A DNA stretch of 64,000 bases from Chondrilla cf. caribensis (GCA_964020155.1 OZ026546.1:4828900-4892899); one strand, 5' to 3'; shown: positions 49,201 to 58,458, counted from the first letter of the stretch. Notes: a model not told the origin generated them from the sequence alone. Numbers and translations are program-made.

Positions 49201-52111
49201 TAAACGACGTTACGGTACACCCTACTTACGCCGAAAGGAAATCCAAAAATTGTTATGCAAAATTTCTAGATAACTTGCTTGTTCACATTTTAAGAGGTCT
49301 GGTAATCGCATAGCAAGAAGAGTGCCACCGTGAAGGAAAGAAATGTGAGTTGCCTTTTCTTACGCATTGCACAAATTCCAGCTTGTCTGTACAAACGTTC
49401 ATTACTTTATTTTGTAGCACGCTGATGCCCACTCACATCAGCATGGACCAATATTGAATTTTGTTCATGAGCACGTTGAAACTCTTAGCGAAAGAAAGTA
49501 CAAATGGTACAAAATCTAGACTTTTTAACCCAGAAATTAATCAAATGAGTAGGCGACAACTCTGGACACCCCTATGCAATGGAAACAGATAGCTTCACGG
49601 TATTAACCGCTCGGTAATAGTATGTGTTGCTACACGTAACCGCAACAATGAATTTATATTTACCGAGCGCTAGCGAGGTAATTGTTTCCATTCGTTAGGG
49701 GAGTCCGATCGAGGTCGCCATGCTCATAATTGTGGTGGCTGCCAATATTGTTGGATTTAGGTCATTTTTGGTTTATTTGAACACAAATCGTTCGTCGAAC
49801 ACAGCATTCAGCGGTAATTCGTCCCACCGATGGTAATGGGGCACCATCGCAGCATGTATTGAAATTGTAAACTTAGACAAAGGTTGCCTGTGGTTCACAC
49901 ACGATCAGTTAAGAGCACTTACTTTTCGATTCCTCTTGTCGACAAAATTTGGACTACATCACTACTAAGTACCTTAAAACAATTCAAATAATAATTTCCA
50001 AATTTTCTGCATCATGATTTTTTAATTGCCTTCATCGAAGAGCAGGATTCGCCAATCTGTCGTTCGAGACACCAAATGGTCGGCCATCATGACGTCCATT
50101 TTGGAAGACATTTTTAGATGATGTCAATGAACTACATTTTATCATAGATCTTGATACCGTATAGGGAGGGAAAATTTCGCAGAAGAAAATTTCGCGAATT
50201 CGCACTGAAAATGCATTTTCGCGGGTTTAATTTCGTGACTCGCTGCCTGTGATTGTGCGTTTTTTCACGTTTTCTCTGTTCATTGACATCATAGTCGTTC
50301 ACGTGTATTGTTAAATGGCTGATCACGGTGACAACGGTACTGTGGCGATCGGTAGGATCCTATGGCAGGAGGAACGTTTTCGATTCTACGTTCCATGAGG
50401 GGATATCATATCTATAAGGAGATCTGCTCTCAGGGTAAATTTCGCACAAACAAATTTTCGCACTTAAAATTTCACGAATTTGAGCCATTTGCGAAAATAG
50501 CGAAAATTTCTCCTCGCGAAATTTTTCCGCCCTACGGTATGAAAGATCTATGGTTTTATGCCCTAGCATTTGCGAGGTTCTGAACTTTGTTCTCAGCTAG
50601 TAAAATGCATAATATTGTTATATTTTCTGCATGCACGTCGTACAATATGACTTCACATATACACATTATGTCATATCATGTAGATTGTCATTAAATATTA
50701 TTATAACAATTATTATTATAATATTAATATAGTAACCATACAAATATAAAACAAATCATTGTCTCTTCATCCTCACAGCAATAAAGAACCCTATATATGC
50801 GAGGTATTTGCACTGTGCGCAGTGCTGACCCCTCCATCTTATATACACAAGAACTCTCTCTGTGTCTGAGGTTATTTTTTTCTATCACACTGTTAATTGC
50901 CACTTATAGCTACCACATGACCATTTCATTTATTATGTATTCAACATGGCAATAATAATGTGGTTCTCCCCTATTGTGCGAAATAAAATGGCCGATTTCG
51001 AACGCAGACAATTAGAAATTTGGCTAGAATTCGTGCGATGAATCTTCGCCGAACGTAATAATTTCAGCAAAGGTTCTTCTGAATTACGAGTTTTTGAACT
51101 CAAATTAAAACCGATCGACAATTTTTGTTCGTAAAATGTGGATTGTCTACGCACAAAACGTGGGCGACCTCGATGTGACTCCCCATACAACGGAAACAAT
51201 TAACCTCGCTCAATGGAAACAAATAACTAGTAATTGGTCTTCTATTGGATCGTTTTATTTAGTCTACTGTGTTTTGTTATAGGTTTCTCTGTGGATTTTA
51301 CATGATGATGATACTATGAAATATCATGACTATTGTTCGAACAACTATTGTGATGGTAGTATAAAAGCTCTATTGTTCAGCACTATGTAGAATATTATTG
51401 CAAACTTTAAGCAGATTCTGAAGGGAAGATGATTGGTACTAATGCAGTAATCTTGGGATATAGGGATTACTTACAATTACAGTTACCTAGCACATCTACT
51501 ATGTTGACATTACCTATGATATGCACTCACCTACTGATATATTAGCCATTCCCTGAACACTATTATCATTCAGAGCAATACACTGAATAATTCCTCCATC
51601 ATCTGCCGTAGTAAACCCACTGATAATGATGGTGGAGGATGGAGGGGCACCACTTGTATCAGTAGTATTGATCCTGGGATTGTTGTTGGCTGCTGACAGT
51701 CCAGTGGTCCCTGTTGCACTTATCCCACTCAATCTATCGATAATCCATAGCACTCCACCAGTTACACTACAAGTAAAAGTCTCTTGACTATCACAATCCA
51801 ACGGGATCGTACCCTCTGGTGTCAGTGTACCTGGACGAACACACGTAACACAACAGATTTCAATGAATCACTGACAGGTTCGTCTGGTTGTAATTATCCA
51901 CACCACACAGGATGATTATAACACTAAACGAACACCTGAAAAAGAAATATCCACATAGTAATCTCGATTGTCGAAAACTTATATCAAGTTATAGAATACT
52001 AAGAAATACAAACTTATGATATGAAAATCTACAGTACCTAACACTTCACTAACCTTTAACGACGAAAAATGCGCTAAATAAAAAATACAATTCCACAGAT
52101 GAAGATATCAT
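39950..52111 (-). CDS. Ig-FN3-FN3 type I receptor with tyrosine-motif tail, whole gene
   Basis: Five exons on the minus strand: 52,111-52,054, 51,830-51,531, 42,393-42,112, 41,523-41,236 and 40,212-39,950. All junctions are GT..AG and phase 1, and the summed length is 1,191 nt (396 residues plus stop), open throughout. Order of parts: signal peptide, one Ig domain, two cysteine-rich FN3-like domains, membrane helix, cytoplasmic tail with three YxxV/I motifs. This would be a single-pass cell-surface receptor signalling through tyrosine phosphorylation (inference). The 9 kb intron between Ig and FN3 holds a nest of transposons but no receptor exon that I can see. It is the only complete copy in the window, and it lies head to head with the decayed plus-strand copy at 53,289. 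Confidence 0.7.
41236..41523 (-). CDS. Receptor exon 4: FN3-like domain
   Basis: 288 nt, acceptor tgtag|GT, donor T|GTGAGT, phase 1/1. VPSCPSS, VTLTWQQPPNTPPVTS, TVTYCPTSSPNCGNS, CTTSPC (one extra Thr), GLDPGTEYQFTV, NNCGSATGC. Fully open with all core residues. Confidence 0.85.
42112..42393 (-). CDS. Receptor exon 3: FN3-like domain
   Basis: 282 nt, acceptor ttcag|GA, donor G|GTTAGT, phase 1/1, open. PPSCPTS, ATVTYQLASTPPVTS, YCPTSSPNCGNS, CTSPC, GLDPCVEYNLSA, NNCGSATGF. The usual TWQQ is TYQL here, and an in-frame loss leaves the domain two codons shorter than exon 4. The core Trp is therefore replaced by Tyr, and the last Cys is Phe. Confidence 0.8.
42925..44240 (+). mobile_element. Pogo/Tigger-type DDE transposon, decayed
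   Basis: Remnants in the order expected of a Tigger-like transposase. An N-terminal helix-turn-helix comes first (MEEAMKVVASGKCGINRAAL, TMLKGRLSGRV). A CENP-B-like part follows (EELAEYLKTCASIGYGKTRK). The DDE core shows IYNIDESGVPLDPKAP, the Asp box, and then GYEFSDKGWTTTDLFEGWL with LLLLAGHSAHYQPE. In that last box the usual Asp of LLLLDGHSSHY is Ala. Several stops and frameshifts make it inactive. It lies in the large intron of the minus-strand receptor. Confidence 0.8.
44290..45599 (-). mobile_element. hAT-superfamily transposase remnant (TTF zinc finger, DUF4371 type)
   Basis: Minus-strand frames, broken by a few stops, give an N-terminal TTF/BED-like finger region (NDVVFCHLCVKSLEAKKM, then KKHEMSDSHNEAV). 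A DUF4371-like core follows (SAFYSIMCDECTDSSNKEQL, then GQCYDGASNMSGPRS and YLHCHGHALNLSAGDA). This order is found in hAT-type transposases and domesticated ZMYM/THAP12-like proteins. It is inactive here. It abuts the pogo remnant at its 3' end. Confidence 0.8.
46656..47163 (+). mobile_element. Tandem pair of non-autonomous Helitrons
   Basis: Two head-to-tail copies (46,656-46,914, 259 bp; 46,915-47,163, 249 bp). Each starts TCCTACTATAATGCAAGGAT and ends in a small hairpin (gcccatagggc) followed by gggtaattcagCTAG. The pair sits between A and T with no target duplication. TC start, CTAG end with upstream hairpin, and A/T insertion are the classic Helitron rules. It interrupts the LINE frame exactly. 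Confidence 0.85.
47633..48388. mobile_element. MITE inside the LINE, GC-rich inverted ends
   Basis: Ends aaggcccggagcaag..ggtccggcaa and, reversed, aaggccggcgcaag..ggtccggcaa, flanked by aaatg on both sides. Keeping one aaatg restores the LINE reading frame, which fixes the insertion site. A 120-codon minus-strand frame inside has no recognisable domain. Confidence 0.75.
49091..49562. other. No gene seen
   Basis: Unique-looking AT-rich sequence between the LINE tail and the foldback element. No exon with splice sites or known motif found. Confidence 0.5.
49563..51209. mobile_element. Foldback element with 47-bp inverted ends
   Basis: gcgaggtaattgtttccatt..gatcgaggtcgcc (49,673-49,719) matches the reverse of 51,163-51,209 with few mismatches. 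A further inverted copy of the end (ggacacccctatgcaatgg at 49,565) makes the left arm a foldback. A second element is nested inside at 50,157. Confidence 0.7.
50157..50537. mobile_element. MITE with TACCGTA-type ends, nested
   Basis: 381 bp flanked by TA. Ends CCGTATAGGGAGGGAAAATT and, reversed, CCGTAGGGCGGAAAAATTTC. Rich in repeated GCGAAATTTT motifs near both ends. Same end family as 10,210 and 62,262. Confidence 0.8.
51531..51830 (-). CDS. Receptor exon 2: Ig-like domain
   Basis: 300 nt, acceptor ccag|GT, donor G|GTGAGT, phase 1/1. TFTCSVTGGVLW gives the B-strand Cys and core Trp. ADDGGIIQC gives the F-strand. An extra Cys precedes (LDCDSQ). It differs from the exon at 37,239 by only a few residues, mainly at its start (TPEGTIP versus TPDGKVS) and at IID versus TSD. 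Confidence 0.85.
52054..52111 (-). CDS. Receptor exon 1: signal peptide
   Basis: ATG then 18 further codons giving MISSSVELYFLFSAFFVVK and the first base of a Gly codon before donor G|GTTAGT. Same length and phase as 37,748-37,805 but clearly diverged in residues. Start chosen because it is the only ATG before the hydrophobic stretch and matches the paralog. Confidence 0.8.
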
Positions 52112-52406
52112 GTCTCTGTCTATATATAGCGGCAGCTCATAAGTCCACTTCGTTGAAAATTCCGTATTTCCCATACAGACGAAGTATGCAACTCCGTGTC
52201 ATTTCGAATCCACGTTCCCACTCAATCGGCTCCTGTTGTAACATTTCGGGATTCAAAAGGTGACATTGTAAATTTCTGTTGGAACGTTATCAAGTATAAC
52301 ATAGTGATTACTTCTTCGGAAATTCTCACTACTCTTTAAAGACGTTGAACATTAATTGCTAATAAAGTAGCAAAATTAATAACTTTTGATTGGCTTTCAA
52401 TTATAC

Positions 52407-53240
52407 CATAGATAATAGAGGGAATGGATTGGAAACGCACGTATACGAACAATAGTGACGTCAGCTGAGTCCGTGACACGACGGTTATATGGCGGTTGAT
52501 TTCAACGGCGATTTCGCTTCGTACGTAGATTGTTCGAATTCTTGTGGTTATCGGCACCTACGAAGTAGTAACAGTAACAGAGGCCATTAAAAGTTACTTT
52601 GAGGAAGTAAGATGCATACATGTTATATTACAGGTAGAATAGTCGGTAGCACATTTGTCATAGTTGTGTAATAAATATTTTGTGTAGTTTTTCTGGCACA
52701 GATACGCTGTGTTTATACCCATACTATGAAAACTGTGATTGAGTGGGGTGAAAAGCATGCATCTATGTGTTTGAAGTAACTTTCCAGCTAAAAAATATGG
52801 GTCAAATCTTGGAAAAACGGTGTAGATTTCGTGCATGTTTGTGTAGTTTTTGCCTATATGTAGTTTGCATATATTTAAAACTGATACTTGAATTAGTGTA
52901 TTTAGCATTCTTGTAGTGTATTAGTAAGGATTATGGGGGGAAGAAAGTTCAAAATTTGAAGAAAGAAGAAAAATTATGGCTACTAATTCTTCGCAGAACA
53001 TCCATCAATTCTTCGGCAAATTAATCAAAATGATCGACGTTAACTTCTTGAGGAATATTATCGAGAATAATCTTTCTGGATGGATGTTTTGCTTCGATCG
53101 GAACATTACGAGAATTCGTTTAAAATAGATGATAGTGCACTCCTCACTAACCCACTCGCCATATTTTATCACGTGACCGTGTCGAGCAGTCTTTTTAGTG
53201 GCATACGGGCGTTTCCAATCCATTCCCTCTATTATCTATG
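52407..53240. mobile_element. MITE with perfect 32-bp inverted ends
   Basis: Both ends read catagataatagagggaatg followed by gattggaaacgc with no mismatch, and attatac stands directly outside each end. The perfect ends suggest recent insertion. It separates the start of the minus-strand receptor (52,111) from the plus-strand decayed copy (53,289) and probably displaced or disrupted a shared promoter region. Confidence 0.9.
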
Positions 53241-53288
53241 ATTATACTATGGGCACTGTGTTAATTACTCTTTATAATGTATTATTAG

Positions 53289-53547
53289 GTACACAGCCGA
53301 CACTAGATGGTAAGGTCTTGTTGGTTTGTGGAAATTATGTGGTGTATAACTGTGAGGAGTGAGAGAAATGAACAAATGTCAACACGCTGGGTTTGGCCAA
53401 CAACACTGCCAGGATCACTACTACTGATACAAGTGGCATCACTCCATCCTCCACTATCACTATCACTGGGTTTGACACAGCAGACAGTGGACAAAATATT
53501 AACCTTGCCAGTTTTAAGGGAATTGAATGGATATAGTATATCAGTAG
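53289..53547 (+). pseudogene. Ig exon remnant
   Basis: Acceptor ttag|GT and donor G|GTGAGT are kept. The text encodes PTLDGKVLL at the start and LANNTARITTTDTSG, ITPSSTITITGFDTADSG later, clearly matching the intact Ig exons. It is 41 nt shorter than the 300-nt paralogs, has stops after the first third (CEE-stop) and near the end, and lacks the F-strand Cys. Confidence 0.8.
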
Positions 53548-54055
53548 GTGAGTGCAGATATATTGCATACTTGAACATGAGTTTATTAATAATTATCACT
53601 ACTTTATATGCCAATGTTATGTTATATTGCTTTCATGCATTGGATTATTGTATGTTCCCCTCAGGTGTGTGGCTCTTGAGCCTCGGGTAAAGAATACATT
53701 ATGTAATAGAGGTCAGATAATAAGTATAATAATATTATAGTACTTAATGTAATATGAGAGAAGATTCACAGTATAAAAATTTGCCTGAGTGGTAAGGAAT
53801 TCACAAATGTTACAGAAATACATCTACTCACACCCATCCATGTGCACAACCTCTTCTGACTTATCATCTTGCTTGCGGTGATAAAATTCCCCACAACTGA
53901 GCATCAATTGATTACGGTGCATTATATTCCAGGCATTACTTAGACTATGGCTACTGTACATGTGTAGCAAGACTATAACCAGGTCCTCACTAGGACTGAA
54001 GACATTTGTACATGTCTATAGTATCGTTTGTACAAATTTTATCTTTCTATATTAG

Positions 54056-54337
54056 ACATTCCATCCTGCCCTACAAGTTGTACAGAGTCTAGAAAATTAA
54101 TGAGGATTTCACAAGTGTTTCTGTTTCCTGTCAACAACCTCCTAATACCCCTCCAGTCACATCCACTACAGTCACCTACTGTCCTACATCATCACCAAAC
54201 TGTGGGAATAGTATGAACTGTACCACTAGTCCATGTACTATTAGTGGACTCAATGCCTGTGAAGATTATCAGTTGACGGTTATTCCGAACAACAACTGTG
54301 GAAGTCCTACTGGATGTACTGAGGATAGTGTAGTCTG
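54056..54337 (+). pseudogene. FN3 exon remnant, frameshifted
   Basis: Acceptor ttag|AC and IPSCPTSCTESRK in one frame. The frame changes near 54,105, and the rest reads VSVSCQQPPNTPPVTS, YCPTSSPNCGNS, CTTSPC, NNNCGSPTGC, then TGA at 54,337. The core Trp is Cys. A (CA)n array follows directly. Confidence 0.8.
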
Positions 54338-54342
54338 AGGGT

Positions 54343-54480
<138 letters not shown>

Positions 54481-54519
54481 CAGTTGACATGTTTCTGTCT
54501 TGGTACGTTCACAATATAG

Positions 54520-54807
54520 ATATGCCATCTTGTCCCAATGGTTTTAAAGTGGAAAATGTTGACTCAATCAACTGTTTCGTATTACTGACCTGGGAACAAC
54601 CTCCTAATACTCCTCCAGTCACATCCACTACAGTCACCTACTGTCCTACATCATCACCAAACTGTGGGAATAGAAGAAACTGTACCAGTCCATGTAATAT
54701 TAGTGGACTAGATCCTGGTACAGAGTATCAGTTTACAGTTATTCCAAACAACAACTGTGGAAGCCCTACTGGATGTACTGGGAATACGGCTACTGTGACG
54801 ACACTTG
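54520..54807 (+). CDS. FN3-like exon, plus-strand copy (open)
   Basis: 288 nt, acceptor tatag|AT, donor G|GTGAGC, phase 1/1. MPSCPNG, VLLTWEQPPNTPPVTS, TVTYCPTSSPNCGN, RRNCTSPC, GLDPGTEYQFTV, NNNCGSPTGC. Open with core Trp and Tyr present. Its central 60 bp are almost identical to the minus-strand FN3 exons. Confidence 0.85.
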
Positions 54808-54948
54808 GTGAGCAATGTACATGTCTTCACAGATGATGTCCTAGGATCTCACTGATGTACTGTATATGTGGAATGACCAGAAATACCATGCATAGTACAC
54901 TCCAATCACAGTCTGTTATAATTCTTGACTTGGATATTCATCCTAGCT

Positions 54949-54998
54949 GTTTATGTAAACATCCTGTCATGTAGTGACAGGATGTTTACATAAACATC
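54949..54998. repeat. Hairpin, about 50 bp
   Basis: tgtttatgtaaacatcctgtca is followed by a short loop and its complement, in the intron before the TM exon of the plus-strand copy. Confidence 0.85.
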
Positions 54999-55103
54999 AA
55001 ACAACTTGGTAAAAGTACACTAGTCCCCTCACCATGTATCAACTGAGGGGTTACTGTAACATTCACTTCACCTCTTTCTACTCTATCTACTGCTGTCTCT
55101 TAG

Positions 55104-55318
55104 ATTCCTGTACTGCAAGCTATCGTCAGTCAAGTGAAGGGGTCTCCATTGATGCAGCTTGTAGAACATCCTTGGGTATCGGTGTAGCTGTCCCCGTTGT
55201 TGTCCTGATAGTGGTCAACATCATCAGTGTGGTGGTTGCTGTCCTCATAACAAGACACTGCTACAAGAAGACATCTCAAAAGAGTTCTCCTTCAAAAAGT
55301 GAAGGTATCTACAATTAA
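55104..55318 (+). CDS. TM exon with truncated tail, plus-strand copy
   Basis: Acceptor cttag|AT. Encodes SCTASYRQSSEGVSI, a helix (VAVPVVVLIVVNIISVVVAV) and a basic tail RHCYKKTSQKSSPSK that stops at IYN-TAA. Compared with 39,950-40,212 the stop replaces the Gln codon of YDQV. Downstream the TYEDI tyrosine is Ser, and the AYGPV tyrosine codon has become TAA. All three tyrosine motifs are therefore gone: a tail-less receptor or a pseudogene exon. Confidence 0.8.
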
Positions 55319-56840
55319 GTGGAGGGACAAAAACCCTCCACAAACATCGTGATGACTGACAATCCAGCATAATAGACCAGTGGAGAAGGGAAACAAGACA
55401 TAATACGTGTGGTGTGACCATCAGTACTTGACAGGGTATAATATGTATATCCACATACACTTTATAACGTACAAATTTGAATTGTTGATTGAATTGCATG
55501 TGCAAGCTAGTGCAGTTGATAATGTGTGCATGATTTTAGATAGAAATGAAAATGAATTACAATTTTTGTAATCATTCCGACAACTCTCTTGCATGAATCT
55601 GACACATGCAATTAATAGGATTCCATATCTTTTTGAGTCACCGGAGTGGATGTATTATACAGCGCTGTGTGCATGAGAGTGGATATATATGAACAAGCTT
55701 AAGGGTACGTAAGACCTGGTCCCTATAATAAATTATATATCTTTTGTGAAGCTCATACAAATGTACACTTACCACAGAAAAAGCTAGAGGATGTGTACTC
55801 ACAAAATGTACATGCCCTAGCTCCAGCTCACCTTGTGCCCAAGGAACAAGAATGGTGAAAAGGGTTAAGTTCAGATACATCTCCATATTTCTCGACATCA
55901 ATATTATTTCGATACTGTATCCTGACTGTTCCCATAGTGGCAAATATGAGGAATTTGATAACGTCATGGCTATAACAGGTCGAGGACTGCTCCTCCTTTA
56001 AAACGTGATACCAACTCAGAATTAGAGTATGTACGCATATAATATGTATGTACATGCATAATATACTGTATATATATACATGCACTAACTTAATCATAAT
56101 GACACTCTCAATCCTATTGAGATCTGATACATATATATCAACATTGGGACACCCAAGATATATAAACATACAAATGTCACAATATCGATCTTCCATGAAT
56201 ATTAAATGAAGGTAGTACAGTACCTTTATGCATTATACGTAGTGGTAATACAAAACTCATCAGATTATGCATATCAACTACATTTATTATGCATAGTCAG
56301 CAGAATACAGAGCCTATAGGAAAACTATGTAATGGCCTAAATATTCAACCTGTCATGCATTGGTCAGAGTTAGCTGTCTTACTACCAAACAAAATGGTCA
56401 TTGTTTCACACCAAGGTCAAGACTCATTCTTAGACAAGTTTACAATAGAAAAATTAAATTACAATTGATGATTTGGGTTCACGAGTGTATAATTATTACA
56501 AATTTACAATTAGTTCATTCATTCATAATTAGTACTCTGTGATTGTGTTTATTCTGGGTCAGGACACAACACAAAACAATATGAGAACTACTGTTCATAC
56601 TATACTCTGTGATTGTGTTCCACAACTCATTATCAACTACAGGAGAGGACAAAATGGCAGAATGTACATGATATACACACTGAGCAAAGTTGACATTCTG
56701 AAATGACTGCTTGACAACACCAATGACTGTGACATGTTTGTACATTCTCTATAGCAGGGATGTGAACATGGTGATGAAGGGTCTAAATTGACATCCACCA
56801 TAATACCCACATAATATTGTAGTACAAGAGGGGCATATAA
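55319..56840. other. No gene recognised
   Basis: AT-rich sequence without convincing exons. A minus-strand frame near 56,100-56,190 (MEDRYCDICMFIYLGCPNVD) looks protein-like but has no second splice site or family match that I can name. Confidence 0.5.
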
Positions 56841-56880
56841 GGGAGTGGTACATACCAGAATGGTACGTACATCTAGAAGT

Positions 56881-57270
56881 GGTGCATATGGGAGTGGTAC
56901 ATCTGGGAGTGGTACATCTGGGAGTGGTACATCTGGGAGTGGTACATCTGGGAGTGGTACATATGGGAGTGGTACATATGGGAGTGGCACATATGGGAGT
57001 GGTACATCTGGGAGTGGTACATCTGGGAGTGGTACATCTGGGAGTGGTACATATGGGAGTGGTACATCTGGGAGTGGTGCATATGGGAGTGGTACATATG
57101 GGAGTGGGACATATGGGAGTGGTACATCTGGGAGTGGCACATATGGGGGTGGTACATATGGGAGTGGCACATATGGGAGTGGCACATATGGGGGTGGTAC
57201 ATATGGGAGTGGCACATATGGGAGTGGCACATATGGGGGTGGTACATATGGGAGTGGTACATATGTACAT
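56881..57270. repeat. Minisatellite, 26 copies of a 15-bp unit
   Basis: Unit ggtacatctgggagt or ggtacatatgggagt, 26 times. The variable part is mostly catctg or catatg, so each unit contains one CANNTG E-box-type hexamer. Because 15 is divisible by three, all six frames stay open through it. The resulting SGTYG or PLPYV repeats are not evidence of a gene. It lies 120 bp beyond the stop of the ITIM exon. Confidence 0.95.
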
Positions 57271-57390
57271 GTGTATGGAGTGGTGCATACAAGATAAGTA
57301 CATTAGTACAACCATGAAGTGATGCACGTTCAGCAGGTTTGAAAAATTACAACACACACACTAGACTCACCTACTGCTGGTAGGAGACCT

Positions 57391-57498
57391 CTAGGCCTGT
57401 TCCACTGACAAGTACTGCACAGGCTCCTCTTTAGAACGTATTGTGTTCTCCCCAGAGGTCCCAGCTTGTTCGGAGAATTCAAGAGCAGCATATTGGAT
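57391..57498 (-). CDS. Terminal exon with tandem ITIMs
   Basis: Acceptor gttgtcccctag|ATC, phase 0, 36 codons including TAG. The frame opens IQYAALEF and closes VQYLSVEQA. IQYAAL and VQYLSV both fit the ITIM rule (I/V/L/S)xYxx(I/V/L), with the tyrosines 26 residues apart, a spacing usual for tandem-SH2 docking. The linker is acidic and polar (SEQAGTSGENTIRSKEE), as expected of a cytosolic tail. A second frame is also open up to CAGTAG|GTGAGT at 57,371, but its sequence is nondescript. Confidence 0.7.
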   Translation of the reverse strand: MQYAALEFSEQAGTSGENTIRSKEEPVQYLSVEQA

Positions 57499-58458
57499 CT
57501 AGGGGACAACAAAACAGAGTAAATGACAGGACACACTATTGGTTGAAGAATCAGGTATAAACAGGGGTAGAAGTATTTTTTTTTTGCAAAGGTTGGTAGG
57601 GAATCATATATAGAAAATTAAGTATAGGAGAATACCAATGTATACGTATACCTTAACAAAAATGTACATCAATTCAAAGTACCAATGTAAGTACAAATGC
57701 ATAGATATGTACACCTCAAATACATTATGTGCAAAAGACACTGTGGGGCAAACACCAGAGAAGAGACACCTTGGACATGACTATTCTGGTGCACTTGAGT
57801 GTATGGTATACAATCAAACAGTATACAGAACAGTGGAATACAAAAGGATGCATTACTATACTTATGTAACACACAGGTTATGGAATGGATGGCTGGTTTA
57901 ATAGTATTTTATCTTCCATGTTAACTACATTCTTTTCATTTTCTATCACTTTCTTAGGATCAGCATAGTCATCAGCAGGCATTGGCCTAGTGGAAGCAAT
58001 AAGATATATACTATTTGAAAAAGTGCAGAGTGATTGAGCATTGTTCTTAACATGCCTTGTTGAACTGGGTCTTTTGGAGTCACCCTAAATGAAAACAACA
58101 AACAAAACTTAGAACGAAATAAATGTAAAATCAACACCATTAGACTGTGATGTGTACATTTGTGGATATAATAAAATGTAATTGCTCCAAATCGTAAGCT
58201 GAGGTATTGTGTTTTATGTATGTAAACAAACCTCCACAACAGTACTGACAGAAGAAGACATGGCAATAACCTGTGTGTGCGGTAAGCAAATTGAATGTAA
58301 AGCACAACTGGCAGGTATGATATTACATCTCATCTCACTTCTTCCTTCACAAGAGCTGCAACACAGAACTGCAATCAGTACAACAATAGCATATGTAGCC
58401 AGAGCACCTATTGCTAATCCTGCTGATCCGCCTACCACTCCACCAGCTATGGCACCCC
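57391..58458 (-). CDS. 3' part of an ITIM-bearing receptor gene
   Basis: Minus-strand exons with phases that can be chained: 58,458-58,339 (TM), about 58,306-58,270 (short juxtamembrane exon), from 57,986 (tail) and 57,498-57,391 (ITIM exon with stop). The product would be a single-pass receptor with a glycine-rich membrane helix and a tail carrying two ITIMs, which in vertebrate immune receptors recruit SHP-type phosphatases. The ectodomain was not found. A serine/threonine/proline-rich stalk exon may lie at about 59,509-59,540. Its tail is unlike that of the FN3 receptors, so this is a second receptor class. Confidence 0.6.
57878..57986 (-). CDS. Cytoplasmic tail exon, 3' edge uncertain
   Basis: Good acceptor (atcttattgcttccactag|G), phase 2. 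Encodes PMPADDYADPKKVIENEKN and on to a TAA at 57,878. Splicing to the ITIM exon in phase 0 would need a weak donor after AAGAAA or AAGAAT (near 57,950-57,935). Otherwise this is an alternative last exon giving an ITIM-free tail. A DDYADP tyrosine is present. Confidence 0.45.
58270..58306 (-). CDS. Possible short juxtamembrane exon
   Basis: Between cctgccag and ACAG|GTTATT on the minus strand, 37 nt encode VLYIQFAYRTH. It is phase 1 in and phase 2 out, which is exactly what is needed to link the TM exon to the exon at 57,986. The splice sites are only moderate, so this is a proposal. Confidence 0.35.
58339..58458 (-). CDS. Glycine-rich transmembrane exon
   Basis: 120 nt, acceptor cattaaag|GG, donor A|GTGAGA, phase 1/1. 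Encodes GAIAGGVVGGSAGLAIGALA followed by TYAIVVLIAVLCCSSCEGR: a helix with several small-residue (GxxxG-like) positions, then paired cysteines that could be palmitoylated, and a basic end. The orientation agrees with the tail exons to its left. Confidence 0.7.

Noticed and set aside
53307..53690. 127-codon plus-strand frame
   Set aside because: It is an out-of-frame reading of the damaged Ig exon; the homologous frame is a different one.
56881..57270. CRISPR-like array
   Set aside because: Units are directly adjacent with no spacers, and the locus is eukaryotic.
56637..57357. Long open frames in several frames across the 15-bp repeat (PLPYV, SGTYG, GVVHM repeats)
   Set aside because: A repeat unit divisible by three keeps all frames open. 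No signal peptide or splice context was seen, and frames on both strands cannot all be real.
57330..57500. Second open frame through the ITIM exon ending at CAGTAG|GTGAGT
   Set aside because: The donor is strong, but the residues are nondescript, while the other frame gives two exact ITIMs and an acidic tail. Kept as a caveat only.
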